Position numbers and translations under genes: made by a program. A DNA stretch of 64,000 bases from Lachnospiraceae bacterium (GTDB taxonomy: Bacteria > Bacillota > Clostridia > Lachnospirales > Lachnospiraceae): the NCBI GenBank assembly GCA_025758065.1, contig CP107199.1, positions 3,879,501 to 3,943,500 on the forward strand, given 5' to 3'. A model generated the notes under the pieces. It made no database searches. It was not told the DNA's origin and saw nothing but the letters and a program-made list of their open reading frames with translations. Position 1 is the stretch's first letter; every line of letters starts with the position of its first letter. Below are positions 52,662 through 61,028 of this stretch, one piece after another.

Positions 52662-52867
52662 ATTTTTTTTTAACTCCTGCGGATGATTATGACAAAACAG
52701 ATTTTACTCCTGTTTTCTCATTTATATGAGTATACCATACTATACCAGATTTTAAAAGCAGACCAGACGTTACAAAATTGTTTTTAATTCTGTTAAAACA
52801 GCACGTTCTGTGTTAAAATGTTATACGCATGTACTTTATATTAATCTAACAGAAAGAAGGAATTTTT

Positions 52868-53191
52868 TTGTCTTATATCATAAAAATGGCTCTAGATATT
52901 AAAGCACGCTTCAATCCACCAGCTCATATGTCTTCTCCTATTGAAGCTTACTGTGCCATTGGAACTGTTGCAAAAGCCCTTGGGCTTTCCTGTCCTGAAC
53001 GCAAAGATACTTTATTTGAAATGCGCCAGGAGCTTTCTGATACTGAGACCGGCAAAATATTTCCCTCTGACCGTATTGAAAAGATCAATCAAATTCTTAT
53101 GAGTTTTATCCGTAATGAAAAAACGACAGACACCATGATGGATTATGTTACTTATGGCTATGAAAATGAAAATGGGAATGCCGTCAAATAG
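52868..53191 (+). CDS. Small protein of unknown function (107 aa)
   Basis: Starts at TTG after AGAAGGAATTTTTT. The sequence SYIIKMALDIKARFNPPAHM continues with a helical, soluble-looking protein containing RIEKINQILMSFIRNEKTTD near the C terminus. No family is recognised. A terminator overlaps its stop codon, so it is a single-gene unit. The region upstream (52662-52867) is AT-rich and holds candidate promoters for both this gene and the divergent AI-2E gene. Confidence 0.65.
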   Translation: MSYIIKMALDIKARFNPPAHMSSPIEAYCAIGTVAKALGLSCPERKDTLFEMRQELSDTETGKIFPSDRIEKINQILMSFIRNEKTTDTMMDYVTYGYENENGNAVK

Positions 53192-53206
53192 ACATTCCCG
53201 TTTTTA
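53174..53206 (+). terminator. Intrinsic terminator overlapping the stop codon of the 107-aa gene
   Basis: Stem GGGAATG (53174-53180)/CATTCCC (53193-53199) then GTTTTT. The stop codon TAG lies inside the loop. Confidence 0.82.
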
Positions 53207-53296
53207 TCGAATATTTTTGAATTGCAAGAGCACAAAGCACGTAGCAATTCGGTATCAGAGGGGTTAAAATACCTTCTTACCCCAACATCTTATCAT

Positions 53297-55717
53297 TTAG
53301 CTTCTTAACTCAATTCCATAAGTCTTATTTAACTGCTTTAAGATTTTCTTCACATATCCGTCTACTGTATCAGCCTGGAATTCTTCTTCCTTTGGTGTGA
53401 ACAGTACAGTAAATGCCATAGACTTCTTATCATCAGCAATCTGCTTGCCCTCATATACATCAAAGAGTGTTACGTCTTTAACAAAAGAGCTTGCCTGGTA
53501 AATGCATTCTTCTACCTGTCCACATGTAATACCTTTATCCATTACCAGTGCCAGATCACGCTTTTCTTCTGCGAATTTTGGAAGCGGCTCAAATACAGGT
53601 GCCTTGCCATACCATTTCTCCAGGGCCTGCATATTGATCTCCAGAACGTAGGCATCTTCACGCATTGCCTCTTCTTTCATGATCTCATATTTAACCTGTC
53701 CCAGATAACCGATCACTTCTCCTTCACAAAGGATAGCGGCAGTTCTGTATGGATGTAGAAATGGCTTTTGTGTTCTTTCATAAGTAAAAGTAAGATGAAG
53801 CACGTCTGCTACTGTCTCTGCCATGCCCTTTAAAGTGTAGAAGGACTCATCCTTACCAAAGGCACCGATACATAAAGTCTCACGCTCATTTGGATACTCT
53901 GTTAATGGAAGAGACTTTGGAATAAATGCATTTCCGATCTCGAAAATACGTCCCTCAAAAATGCCTCTCTTCTGGTTGCGTCCCATTGCATGGATCATCT
54001 GAGGCGCCAAAGTAGTTCTCATCAGTGAAAGATCCTCATTGATCGGATTCATAATGCGGATTGCTTTACGCTCCATTGCATCCTCTGGGAATTCCATTTC
54101 ATCTAAATCAGCCGGTGAAAAGAAGGAGTAATGCATTCCTTCAAATGCGCCTACACTGCAAAGAGCTCTTTTTACTTTTAAAATTGTCTTCTGACGGATA
54201 TTAGTTCCACCGATAGTCACCTTGGCAGTTGGAAGAAATGTAGACTTAATATGATCATATCCGTACATACGGATCACTTCCTCTGCTACATCCGGATAAT
54301 CTTCCATATCTTCACGATATGCAGGGAAATGTAAAGTCAGCTCATCGCCCTTGATCTCAGGATCAAAATCCAGACCTTTCAGGATACGAAGGATATCTTC
54401 ATCCGGAACAGTGATACCTAATACACCATTTACCTTCTTAATGCTGGTCTTAAAAGTTTTCGGCTCCAGGGAATTTCCTGTATTTACGTTCTTGTGAGTT
54501 CTTGAAACCTTTCCTGCTCCCAGCTCTTCTACCAGGTGCAGTACGCGCTTCATAGCCATTTCTGTTGCATACTCGTCAACACCCTTTGCATATCTCTGGC
54601 TTGCATCAGAGGACTGTCCTAATGCGCGGGAACTCTTGCGGATGTTGTCACGGGCAAACTTAGCTGCCTCAAACATTACTTCCGTAGTGGTGTCGCGGAT
54701 CTCAGAATTTAAACCACCCATGATACCTGCAAGTGCTACTGGCTTTTTACCATCACAGATCACCAGATTATTTGTATTTAAGGTAAATTCCTTCTCATCC
54801 AGAGTAACTATCTTTTCGCCTTCTGCTGCACGTCTTACGCAGATAGCGTTGCCTTCCAGATAATCACAGTCAAATGCATGCAATGGCTGTCCTAACTCAC
54901 GCATAATGTAGTTGGTGATATCTACGATATTGGAAATAGAGTTATTTCCAACCAGAGCCAGACGTCTTCTCATCCATGCCGGAGACTGCGCCAGTTTTAC
55001 ATCATATACATAGTGGGCAATATAACGGGGGCACAGATCCGGGGCTTCTACAGTTACATCAAAGCCTGGTTTTTCTACTTCTGTCTCAGTATAGTCTAAA
55101 GCAGGCATCTTTAATGGCTGTCCCAAAGCTGCTGCTACTTCTCTTGCAAGACCAAAGATACTCTGGCAGTCTGGACGGTTTGCAGTAATGGAAACATCAA
55201 AGATCCAGTCATTTAAACCAGTGATCTCTTTTACATCTGAACCTATTTCTGCATCCTCTGGCAGTACCAGAAGTCCGTTATAACCAGCGCCTGGATACAG
55301 GTCTTCATTTAAACCAAGCTCTGTTCCGGAACACAGCATACCATAGGACTCATAGCCTCTTAATTTGCCCTTTTTGATCGTAACTACACCTTCGATCGTA
55401 ACATGGTCTTTTGCAGTTGCATAAACCTGGGCACCGATCATTGCTACAGGGAACTTTCCACCTGCTTTTACATTATCTGCACCACAGCAGATCTGTAATA
55501 ATTCTGGTCCGCCTACATTGACCTGGCATACATGAAGGTGAGTCTCAGGAATCGGCTCACAGGACTCAACATAACCAACTACAATACCGCTGATATCCTT
55601 TCCTACCTGCCATTTTTCTTCTACTTCGAATCCACAGTCAAACAGCTTTTTCTCTAATTCGTCTGCGGAAACATTAATATCTACATAATCATTTAACCAG
55701 CTTAACGGTACAAGCAT
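53297..55717 (-). CDS. pheT: Phenylalanyl-tRNA synthetase beta subunit
   Basis: 806 residues. The N-terminal tRNA-binding (EMAP-like) domain starts MLVPLSWLNDYVDINVSADE and is followed by B3/B4 editing domains. The B5 domain and the catalytic-like core follow. The C-terminal ferredoxin-like anticodon-binding domain includes PKFAEEKRDLALVMDKGITC. It forms the (alpha beta)2 enzyme with PheS, encoded 30 bp upstream. Confidence 0.97.
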   Translation of the reverse strand: MLVPLSWLNDYVDINVSADELEKKLFDCGFEVEEKWQVGKDISGIVVGYVESCEPIPETHLHVCQVNVGGPELLQICCGADNVKAGGKFPVAMIGAQVYATAKDHVTIEGVVTIKKGKLRGYESYGMLCSGTELGLNEDLYPGAGYNGLLVLPEDAEIGSDVKEITGLNDWIFDVSITANRPDCQSIFGLAREVAAALGQPLKMPALDYTETEVEKPGFDVTVEAPDLCPRYIAHYVYDVKLAQSPAWMRRRLALVGNNSISNIVDITNYIMRELGQPLHAFDCDYLEGNAICVRRAAEGEKIVTLDEKEFTLNTNNLVICDGKKPVALAGIMGGLNSEIRDTTTEVMFEAAKFARDNIRKSSRALGQSSDASQRYAKGVDEYATEMAMKRVLHLVEELGAGKVSRTHKNVNTGNSLEPKTFKTSIKKVNGVLGITVPDEDILRILKGLDFDPEIKGDELTLHFPAYREDMEDYPDVAEEVIRMYGYDHIKSTFLPTAKVTIGGTNIRQKTILKVKRALCSVGAFEGMHYSFFSPADLDEMEFPEDAMERKAIRIMNPINEDLSLMRTTLAPQMIHAMGRNQKRGIFEGRIFEIGNAFIPKSLPLTEYPNERETLCIGAFGKDESFYTLKGMAETVADVLHLTFTYERTQKPFLHPYRTAAILCEGEVIGYLGQVKYEIMKEEAMREDAYVLEINMQALEKWYGKAPVFEPLPKFAEEKRDLALVMDKGITCGQVEECIYQASSFVKDVTLFDVYEGKQIADDKKSMAFTVLFTPKEEEFQADTVDGYVKKILKQLNKTYGIELRS

Positions 55718-55747
55718 TTCTAATCCTCCTGTCCTGATCGAACCTAT

Positions 55748-56791
55748 TTAATCATCGATCTGATCTAACACACGCAGATCAGACTCAAACAGCATCTTAA
55801 TGTTGTTAATGCCGTATTTTAACATTGCGATACGCTCCAGACCAAGTCCAAAAGCAAAACCGCTGTATTTCTCAGAGTCGATGCCGCAGTTTTCGAGTAC
55901 CTTCTTATTTACTACACCTGCGCCCAAAACCTCGATCCAGCCTGTTCCCTTGCACAGTCTGCAGCCTTTACCTCCACACTGGAAGCAGCTTACATCTACC
56001 TCTACAGATGGCTCTGTAAATGGGAAATAGGAAGGACGGAGCCTGGTCCTTGTAGATTCACCGAAAATCCTCTGGACAAACATATCCAGCATTCCCTTTA
56101 AGTCACACAACGTAATGCCTTCATCTACTACAAGGCCTTCCATCTGGCTGAACATTGGTGAGTGAGTAGCATCATCATCAGAACGGAATACTTTACCTGG
56201 CGAAACAACCTTGATCGGTGGTTTCTTTGCTTCCATTACATGAACCTGTCCTGCAGATGTCTGGGTACGCAGTAAAAACTCAGGGGACAGATAGAAGGTA
56301 TCCTGCATATCACGGGCCGGATGATCCTTTGGTGTATTTAAAGCAGTGAAGTTATAATAGTCTGTCTCAATCTCAGTTCCTTCGTATACCTCAAATCCCA
56401 TAGATGCGAAGATATCAGTCAGCTGATTGCGGACAGTCGTTACCGGATGAAGATTTCCGTAACGAATCTTCTTTGGAGGCATGGAAATATCAATCTTTTC
56501 AGATTCATAACGCTGCTGCTGCTCTTTTTCCTTCAATTTCTGATCCAGTTCATCAAAAAACTGGTTTGCCCATTCTTTTGCACCGTTAATGGTCTTACCA
56601 AACTCTGCCTTCTGATTGTTCGGTACATTGCGCATCTCCTTCATCAAAAGACCGATCCGGCCCTGCTTGTTGTCTAAAAAGGTTTTCTTGAATTCATAAA
56701 CACCTCTGGAAGTAGTGAGAGTTTCTGCACCTTTGCAGATCTCATCTTTGATCCCAGCGATCACTTCATTCAGTTCTTTTAAATCCTGCAT
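55748..56791 (-). CDS. pheS: Phenylalanyl-tRNA synthetase alpha subunit
   Basis: 347 residues; the catalytic subunit of the class II synthetase. An N-terminal coiled coil (1-85) is followed by the core: HPVTTVRNQLTDIFASMGFE, then motif 2 FRSDDDATHSPMFSQMEGLV, and motif 3 GFAFGLGLERIAMLKYGI. A Cys-rich insert CFQCGGKGCRLCKGTGW (about 271-287) is a known feature of many Firmicutes PheS. Regulated by the T-box leader upstream. Confidence 0.97.
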   Translation of the reverse strand: MQDLKELNEVIAGIKDEICKGAETLTTSRGVYEFKKTFLDNKQGRIGLLMKEMRNVPNNQKAEFGKTINGAKEWANQFFDELDQKLKEKEQQQRYESEKIDISMPPKKIRYGNLHPVTTVRNQLTDIFASMGFEVYEGTEIETDYYNFTALNTPKDHPARDMQDTFYLSPEFLLRTQTSAGQVHVMEAKKPPIKVVSPGKVFRSDDDATHSPMFSQMEGLVVDEGITLCDLKGMLDMFVQRIFGESTRTRLRPSYFPFTEPSVEVDVSCFQCGGKGCRLCKGTGWIEVLGAGVVNKKVLENCGIDSEKYSGFAFGLGLERIAMLKYGINNIKMLFESDLRVLDQIDD

Positions 56792-56867
56792 GATTTCTCT
56801 CCTTTACCTGTCTTTATTGGTGTTTTCCCCACAGCTCCACTCACAGCCTCGTGCTCCCCACTCTGCT

Positions 56868-56883
56868 GCCTGCTTACGCAGGC
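56868..56883 (-). other. Small hairpin between the T-box and pheS
   Basis: GCCTGC/GCAGGC around a 4-nt loop, within an otherwise unexplained 170-nt stretch between the T-box terminator and the pheS start. Confidence 0.4.
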
Positions 56884-56964
56884 GGGTTGTTTATTAATAT
56901 GTTCGTTAATGGTTTTAAAAAAACAAATGCTGCCATTGATGCCGCTTGTTTTTTCTGCACGCAC

Positions 56965-57187
56965 AAAAAATCCCCCTGCATTTACATGCAGAGGGACGAT
57001 AATTCACCGTGGTACCACCCAGTTTCCCGCAAACAGACTTTCCCGTTTGCAGACACTTTCCAGTATGTAACGTATACTATACGGCAATGCCTACTGTACC
57101 CTTCAGCAATGCAGCTCCCGTGGGAAATTCGGATATCTGTCTGAACGGAAAAAGGCTCACAGCCGATGACCTTTTCTCTCTGGCCGA
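56965..57187 (-). promoter_or_regulatory. T-box riboswitch of pheST
   Basis: The minus strand contains the hallmark T-box sequence GGTGGTACCACGGTGAATT (57001-57020 region, in antiterminator position). It is followed by an intrinsic terminator stem (56971-56997) and a U-run (56965-56970). An AGAGAG stretch, typical of the base of stem I, lies near 57176-57181. A UUC triplet (Phe codon) sits in GAATTTCCC around 57121-57130 and is a candidate specifier. The leader senses uncharged tRNA-Phe and lets transcription continue into pheST. Confidence 0.93.
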
Positions 57188-57278
57188 AAACAGTATCTTA
57201 AAAACACGATCTTCGCTTTTGATCTCATTTATGATTCAGGTATGTCTGTCCTGCTCGGACATCCATAGTCTGTAAATC

Positions 57279-57307
57279 ATTCTAGTCATTTTGCCAAAAA
57301 AAGTCAA
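57279..57307 (-). promoter_or_regulatory. Sigma-A promoter of the T-box-pheST unit
   Basis: Minus strand: -35 TTGACT (57302-57307), 17-bp spacer, -10 TAGAAT (57279-57284). It overlaps the last bases of the upstream lysR gene. The predicted leader before pheS is about 480 nt. Confidence 0.72.
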
Positions 57308-58197
57308 GGCTTTTTTCGTTTCTTCAATTCTCCCACATACTCTAATACGCATTCTTTTAACTTCTTCACGCTATCTGAAGGCTCTTCCCCTTTTTTCATT
57401 CCCATCCCCAGTTCCCGGATACATTCCGGTGTCACAGGAATACATTGCACATCATCTGTATTTCCCCGGATCATAAATTCTGACATCATAGAGATACCAA
57501 GTCCCTTCCCAACCATGCGGATCACTGTTTCATCATCTACATAAACTGTCTGTTCATTCGCTTTAACTCCCGCTTTTCCAAAAGCGGCATGAACGTCAAT
57601 ATCAAAACGGCCATAGGGCATAAGAAAGTCTTTTCCTTCAAATTCTTTTAACGGAAACAAGGTACGTCCATTTAACGGATAATTTTTTGGCAGAATAGCA
57701 TACAGTAATTCATCATAAAGGGGCATCCATTCACAGCTTTCACTGCTTTGCCTGCTGGCAAAGATCACATCTGTTTTCCCTTCCTGAAGCAGTTCAAAAG
57801 GCTCCAATGCATGGTCCACCATACGCAGGTCTACATCTACCTTGGGGCAGATCCTCCGGAAACGGTATAAAATCTCAGGCAGCCAGAACATTGCCATACT
57901 TGCATAGGCAGCAATGCGTATGGTCTCTCCCTGCTGCTTTGCCATAGCCTGAATGCGGTTTTCCAGACTGGCATTTACCTGAAGGAACTGTCTGATATCC
58001 GGCACCAGCTCTTTTCCCTGTTCTGTGAGGGAAACCCCATTATGACTCCTCATAATAAGGGGAAAACCAATCTCCCGTTCTAAGCTGTTTACCAGATGGG
58101 TAAGGCCGGACTGGGTATAACCTACTACCTCAGAGGCCTTTGAAAAACTTCCAAGATCCACTGCTGTCATTAATATTTCAAGTTTCTTTGCATCCAT
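57304..58197 (-). CDS. LysR-family transcriptional regulator (divergent from brnQ)
   Basis: 297 residues. The helix-turn-helix is LMTAVDLGSFSKASEVVGYT (about 9-28), with HLVNSLEREIGFPLIMRSHN. The effector domain starts near GETIRIAAYASMAM. It is divergent from the branched-chain amino acid carrier gene, which is its likely target; two 20-bp spaced TATATTG repeats lie in between. Its 3' end contains the -35 of the pheST promoter. Confidence 0.9.
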   Translation of the reverse strand: MDAKKLEILMTAVDLGSFSKASEVVGYTQSGLTHLVNSLEREIGFPLIMRSHNGVSLTEQGKELVPDIRQFLQVNASLENRIQAMAKQQGETIRIAAYASMAMFWLPEILYRFRRICPKVDVDLRMVDHALEPFELLQEGKTDVIFASRQSSESCEWMPLYDELLYAILPKNYPLNGRTLFPLKEFEGKDFLMPYGRFDIDVHAAFGKAGVKANEQTVYVDDETVIRMVGKGLGISMMSEFMIRGNTDDVQCIPVTPECIRELGMGMKKGEEPSDSVKKLKECVLEYVGELKKRKKP

Positions 58198-58225
58198 TTT
58201 ATTATTATTTTTCCCTTCACTGATT

Positions 58226-58262
58226 TATATTGGTCTGCACTACTCTATATTGCCCTGCATAC
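58226..58262. promoter_or_regulatory. Direct repeats in the lysR-brnQ divergent region
   Basis: TATATTGGTCTGCACTACT at 58226 and TATATTGCCCTGCATACTA at 58246 repeat exactly 20 bp apart, about two helical turns. They are plausible regulator binding sites. Confidence 0.45.
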
Positions 58263-58369
58263 TAATGTATTACATTTTGTCATAGTTCTATTATAAATAT
58301 GGATTTCACAAACTGCAAGGCAAGCCGTACAATTGTATTACATAAGATTATAAGAGGTGATCCGTAATT

Positions 58370-59737
58370 ATGAATAAAAAGAAACTTTCACTCCATCAGC
58401 GCCTTCTGGTAGCTGCCACACTTTTCGGCATGTTCTTTGGTGCCGGAAATCTGATCTTCCCGGTACACCTTGGACAGCTTGCAGGAAGAAACCTGATCCC
58501 GGCCATGACCGGTTTTATCATTACTGCAGTAGGTATCCCCATTTTGGGAGTTGCTGCCATCGGTAATACACACTCTGACGGTTTAAAGGCACTGTCTGCC
58601 AGGATTGGAAAACACTATAGCTACTTTTTCACCTGTCTGCTGTATCTGACCATAGGTCCCTGCTTTGCTATTCCAAGATGTGCCACTACATCTTTTACCA
58701 CAGGCATTGAACCACTCCTTGTAAACCAGATTTCAGAAAAGACAGCACTCCTTATTTTTTCAGTGATCTTTTTCACCCTGGTATTGTTTTTCTCTTTAAA
58801 ACCGGGAAATATCACACTATGGATCGGCAAAGTGATCAATCCGATGTTTTTATTCTTTCTGGCGATCCTGATCCTCTTTGCATTGCTTCATCCCAGCATC
58901 GCCGTATGGGAAGCACAGCCAGACGCTGCTTATGAAACAGGAGCCATGTTCCACGCCTTATCGGAAGGCTACGGCACCATGGATGCCATTGCAGGTCTTG
59001 CTTTTGGCATCGTTGTTGTAAATGTGATCCGGCAGATGGGTGTTACCGATGATACAGCTGTTGCTGGTGAAGTTCTCCACTCTGGTATTCTCGCTGGTAT
59101 TTTAATGGCTTTTATTTATATCCTGACTATCCTCATGGGTGCACAATCTCTGGGACTGTTTGCAGTTTCCGAAAATGGCGGCATCGCGTTATCCCAGCTC
59201 TCCAGCCACTACCTTGGCAGAGCCGGTCTTGTGATCCTGGCAGTTACCATTACCTTTGCCTGCTTAAAAACCTCTATAGGGCTGGTAACCAGCTGCGCTG
59301 AAACTTTTGTACAGATGTTCCCGGATAAACTGTCCTACCGGACCTGGGCAATGATCTTTACACTGTTTTCCTTTATTGTGTCCAACATGGGACTTTCCAC
59401 CATTATCCGCTACTCTATACCGGTCCTGATGCTGATCTATCCACCAGCCATTTCCCTGGTGCTTCTGGCAATGTTCGGAAAATATTTTCATCATGACCAA
59501 AAAGTATATGCATGGGTAACAGCCTTCACTTGGGCAGCATCTCTGTTCGACTTCTTTAAAACACTGCCAGAACAGATACAGATCCTGTTCCATCTGGACA
59601 AAGCAGTGGGATTTGCAGAAAAATTCCTTCCTTTCTTTAATCTGAATCTTGGCTGGATCATCCCGGCAATGTTAGGACTTATCATCGGGCTTAGTTTTAA
59701 GAAAAGCAGAAAAAGAGTGCAGGCGCTTTACTATTAA
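58370..59737 (+). CDS. brnQ: Branched-chain amino acid carrier (BrnQ, LIVCS family)
   Basis: 455 residues with around 12 membrane segments. The N-terminal signature LLVAATLFGMFFGAGNLIFP (about residues 11-30) and the GIPILGVAAIGN stretch are typical of Na+- or H+-coupled Leu/Ile/Val transporters. An AGAGGTGATCC site precedes the ATG. The gene is monocistronic, with a strong bidirectional terminator. Confidence 0.95.
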   Translation: MNKKKLSLHQRLLVAATLFGMFFGAGNLIFPVHLGQLAGRNLIPAMTGFIITAVGIPILGVAAIGNTHSDGLKALSARIGKHYSYFFTCLLYLTIGPCFAIPRCATTSFTTGIEPLLVNQISEKTALLIFSVIFFTLVLFFSLKPGNITLWIGKVINPMFLFFLAILILFALLHPSIAVWEAQPDAAYETGAMFHALSEGYGTMDAIAGLAFGIVVVNVIRQMGVTDDTAVAGEVLHSGILAGILMAFIYILTILMGAQSLGLFAVSENGGIALSQLSSHYLGRAGLVILAVTITFACLKTSIGLVTSCAETFVQMFPDKLSYRTWAMIFTLFSFIVSNMGLSTIIRYSIPVLMLIYPPAISLVLLAMFGKYFHHDQKVYAWVTAFTWAASLFDFFKTLPEQIQILFHLDKAVGFAEKFLPFFNLNLGWIIPAMLGLIIGLSFKKSRKRVQALYY

Positions 59738-59743
59738 AAAAGA

Positions 59744-59782
59744 TCCGGGAATTCTGTATCCACAAAATTCCCGGACCTTTTT
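59744..59782. terminator. Bidirectional terminator between brnQ and jetD
   Basis: A 10-bp stem TCCGGGAATT (59744-59753)/AATTCCCGGA (59766-59775), with A-run before and CCTTTTT after. Confidence 0.9.
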
Positions 59783-59783
59783 A

Positions 59784-61028
59784 TTACTGCATATCCAGAC
59801 TACACCAATGCAGATTTTCCTGATACCCGGCTTTCCTGCACCTGACCATATTATTTACTACCGGCAATAATCGTTCATCTGTGATTTTTTCCAGCATTTT
59901 CAGCCTTCTCTCTGAAAGTATCTCCTGCGACTGGCAGACCTTATAATCTTCCTCTGCCATATGCCAATAAGTAAATCTTCCCGGATAAAACCTGGAAAGC
60001 TTCTGAGCGATCAGCATTCCTTCCGGATCGAGATCACCGGAATAAAACACATGAGTTCCTGATCTTGCCAATAATTCAAGTACCATAAGACAGGACAGCC
60101 TCGGCTGGCCATTCATGCACATACATGACTTTTCTTCACATATCATTGCAAATACAGAAGGATTTTCTACAATATAGATCTCATTGTCCCTGCACCGGAT
60201 CTGACTTAGCCTGGCTATTACATTTAGCGAAAGCTGGAGTATATCCTTTTCCCGAAAAAATCCTTCGATTCCTCCATGTAATGTTCCATCTTTTTTTAAA
60301 GCCTGCACATGATAAAGCATAGCATAATTGGAAATATCATTGATCAGTATTCCTGCCAACAGATAACTTTTCTGTTTTTTATAAGCTGGAAACAGCTTTG
60401 AATCTTCTATCTGTTGATTTCTTGACTCCAGGTCTATTTCTATGATCTGATACAGGATTTTTCCCTCTGAAGTTTCTGCATCAAAGGCATGAGGATTTCC
60501 AGTTATTTTGGCAGCAAAAAAAGCCAGATACATTTCCTTATCATAACGATACGGAAGTTCATTATATATTTTTGCACAAAGCCACAGCCAGCGTTTCCAC
60601 TCTGCAAAATCCATGGATCTGCACATATCATCCATATCCTGCTGCATAGGATCATTTCTCTTATTCCGTATAAGAGTCTTAAATTTTTCAAGCTGGTAAT
60701 ACGCCGGAGTAAACTCAAAGATCTTCTTAAATTCACCTTCAATCTCCGTGATCTTCTGCTCATGCATTTCCTTTATTTCCACCTTTGCATACAAAGGCAT
60801 TCCAAAATACCCCGTAAGGATCTCCAGTGGCTGTATTTCTTTAAACCTGCTGTCTGCCAGAGCTTTTGCAAATTTCTCCGCTGATATGGTAACACTTCTT
60901 TGACCATGAAAATTCTGTCCGAAAAATCCTTCCAGCTCTTCAATTTCTTCAGCTGAAAGCTTTTTTATAACAATCTTCCCGGCAAAACGCCCATAAGATA
61001 AATATTTATCCCTGAAACCAGTAAACAC
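59784..61028 (-). CDS. jetD: Wadjet type II nuclease-like subunit JetD (DUF3323-DUF2399, TIGR02679), N-terminally truncated
   Basis: About 414 residues from a GTG at 61028. The N-terminal DUF3323-like part begins FTGFRDKYLSYGRFAGKIVI, and the reading frame continues upstream as QWKRV without a start codon, so the native first residues are lost. The C-terminal Toprim-like DUF2399 part has IYIVENPSVFAMICEE (acidic residue) and VFYSGDLDPEGMLIAQKL (DxD), the expected metal-binding residues of this DNA-cleaving subunit. Wadjet complexes recognise and cut circular plasmids. It overlaps the jetC remnant by 64 bases in a different frame; no good ribosome binding site is seen. Confidence 0.82.
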   Translation of the reverse strand: MFTGFRDKYLSYGRFAGKIVIKKLSAEEIEELEGFFGQNFHGQRSVTISAEKFAKALADSRFKEIQPLEILTGYFGMPLYAKVEIKEMHEQKITEIEGEFKKIFEFTPAYYQLEKFKTLIRNKRNDPMQQDMDDMCRSMDFAEWKRWLWLCAKIYNELPYRYDKEMYLAFFAAKITGNPHAFDAETSEGKILYQIIEIDLESRNQQIEDSKLFPAYKKQKSYLLAGILINDISNYAMLYHVQALKKDGTLHGGIEGFFREKDILQLSLNVIARLSQIRCRDNEIYIVENPSVFAMICEEKSCMCMNGQPRLSCLMVLELLARSGTHVFYSGDLDPEGMLIAQKLSRFYPGRFTYWHMAEEDYKVCQSQEILSERRLKMLEKITDERLLPVVNNMVRCRKAGYQENLHWCSLDMQ

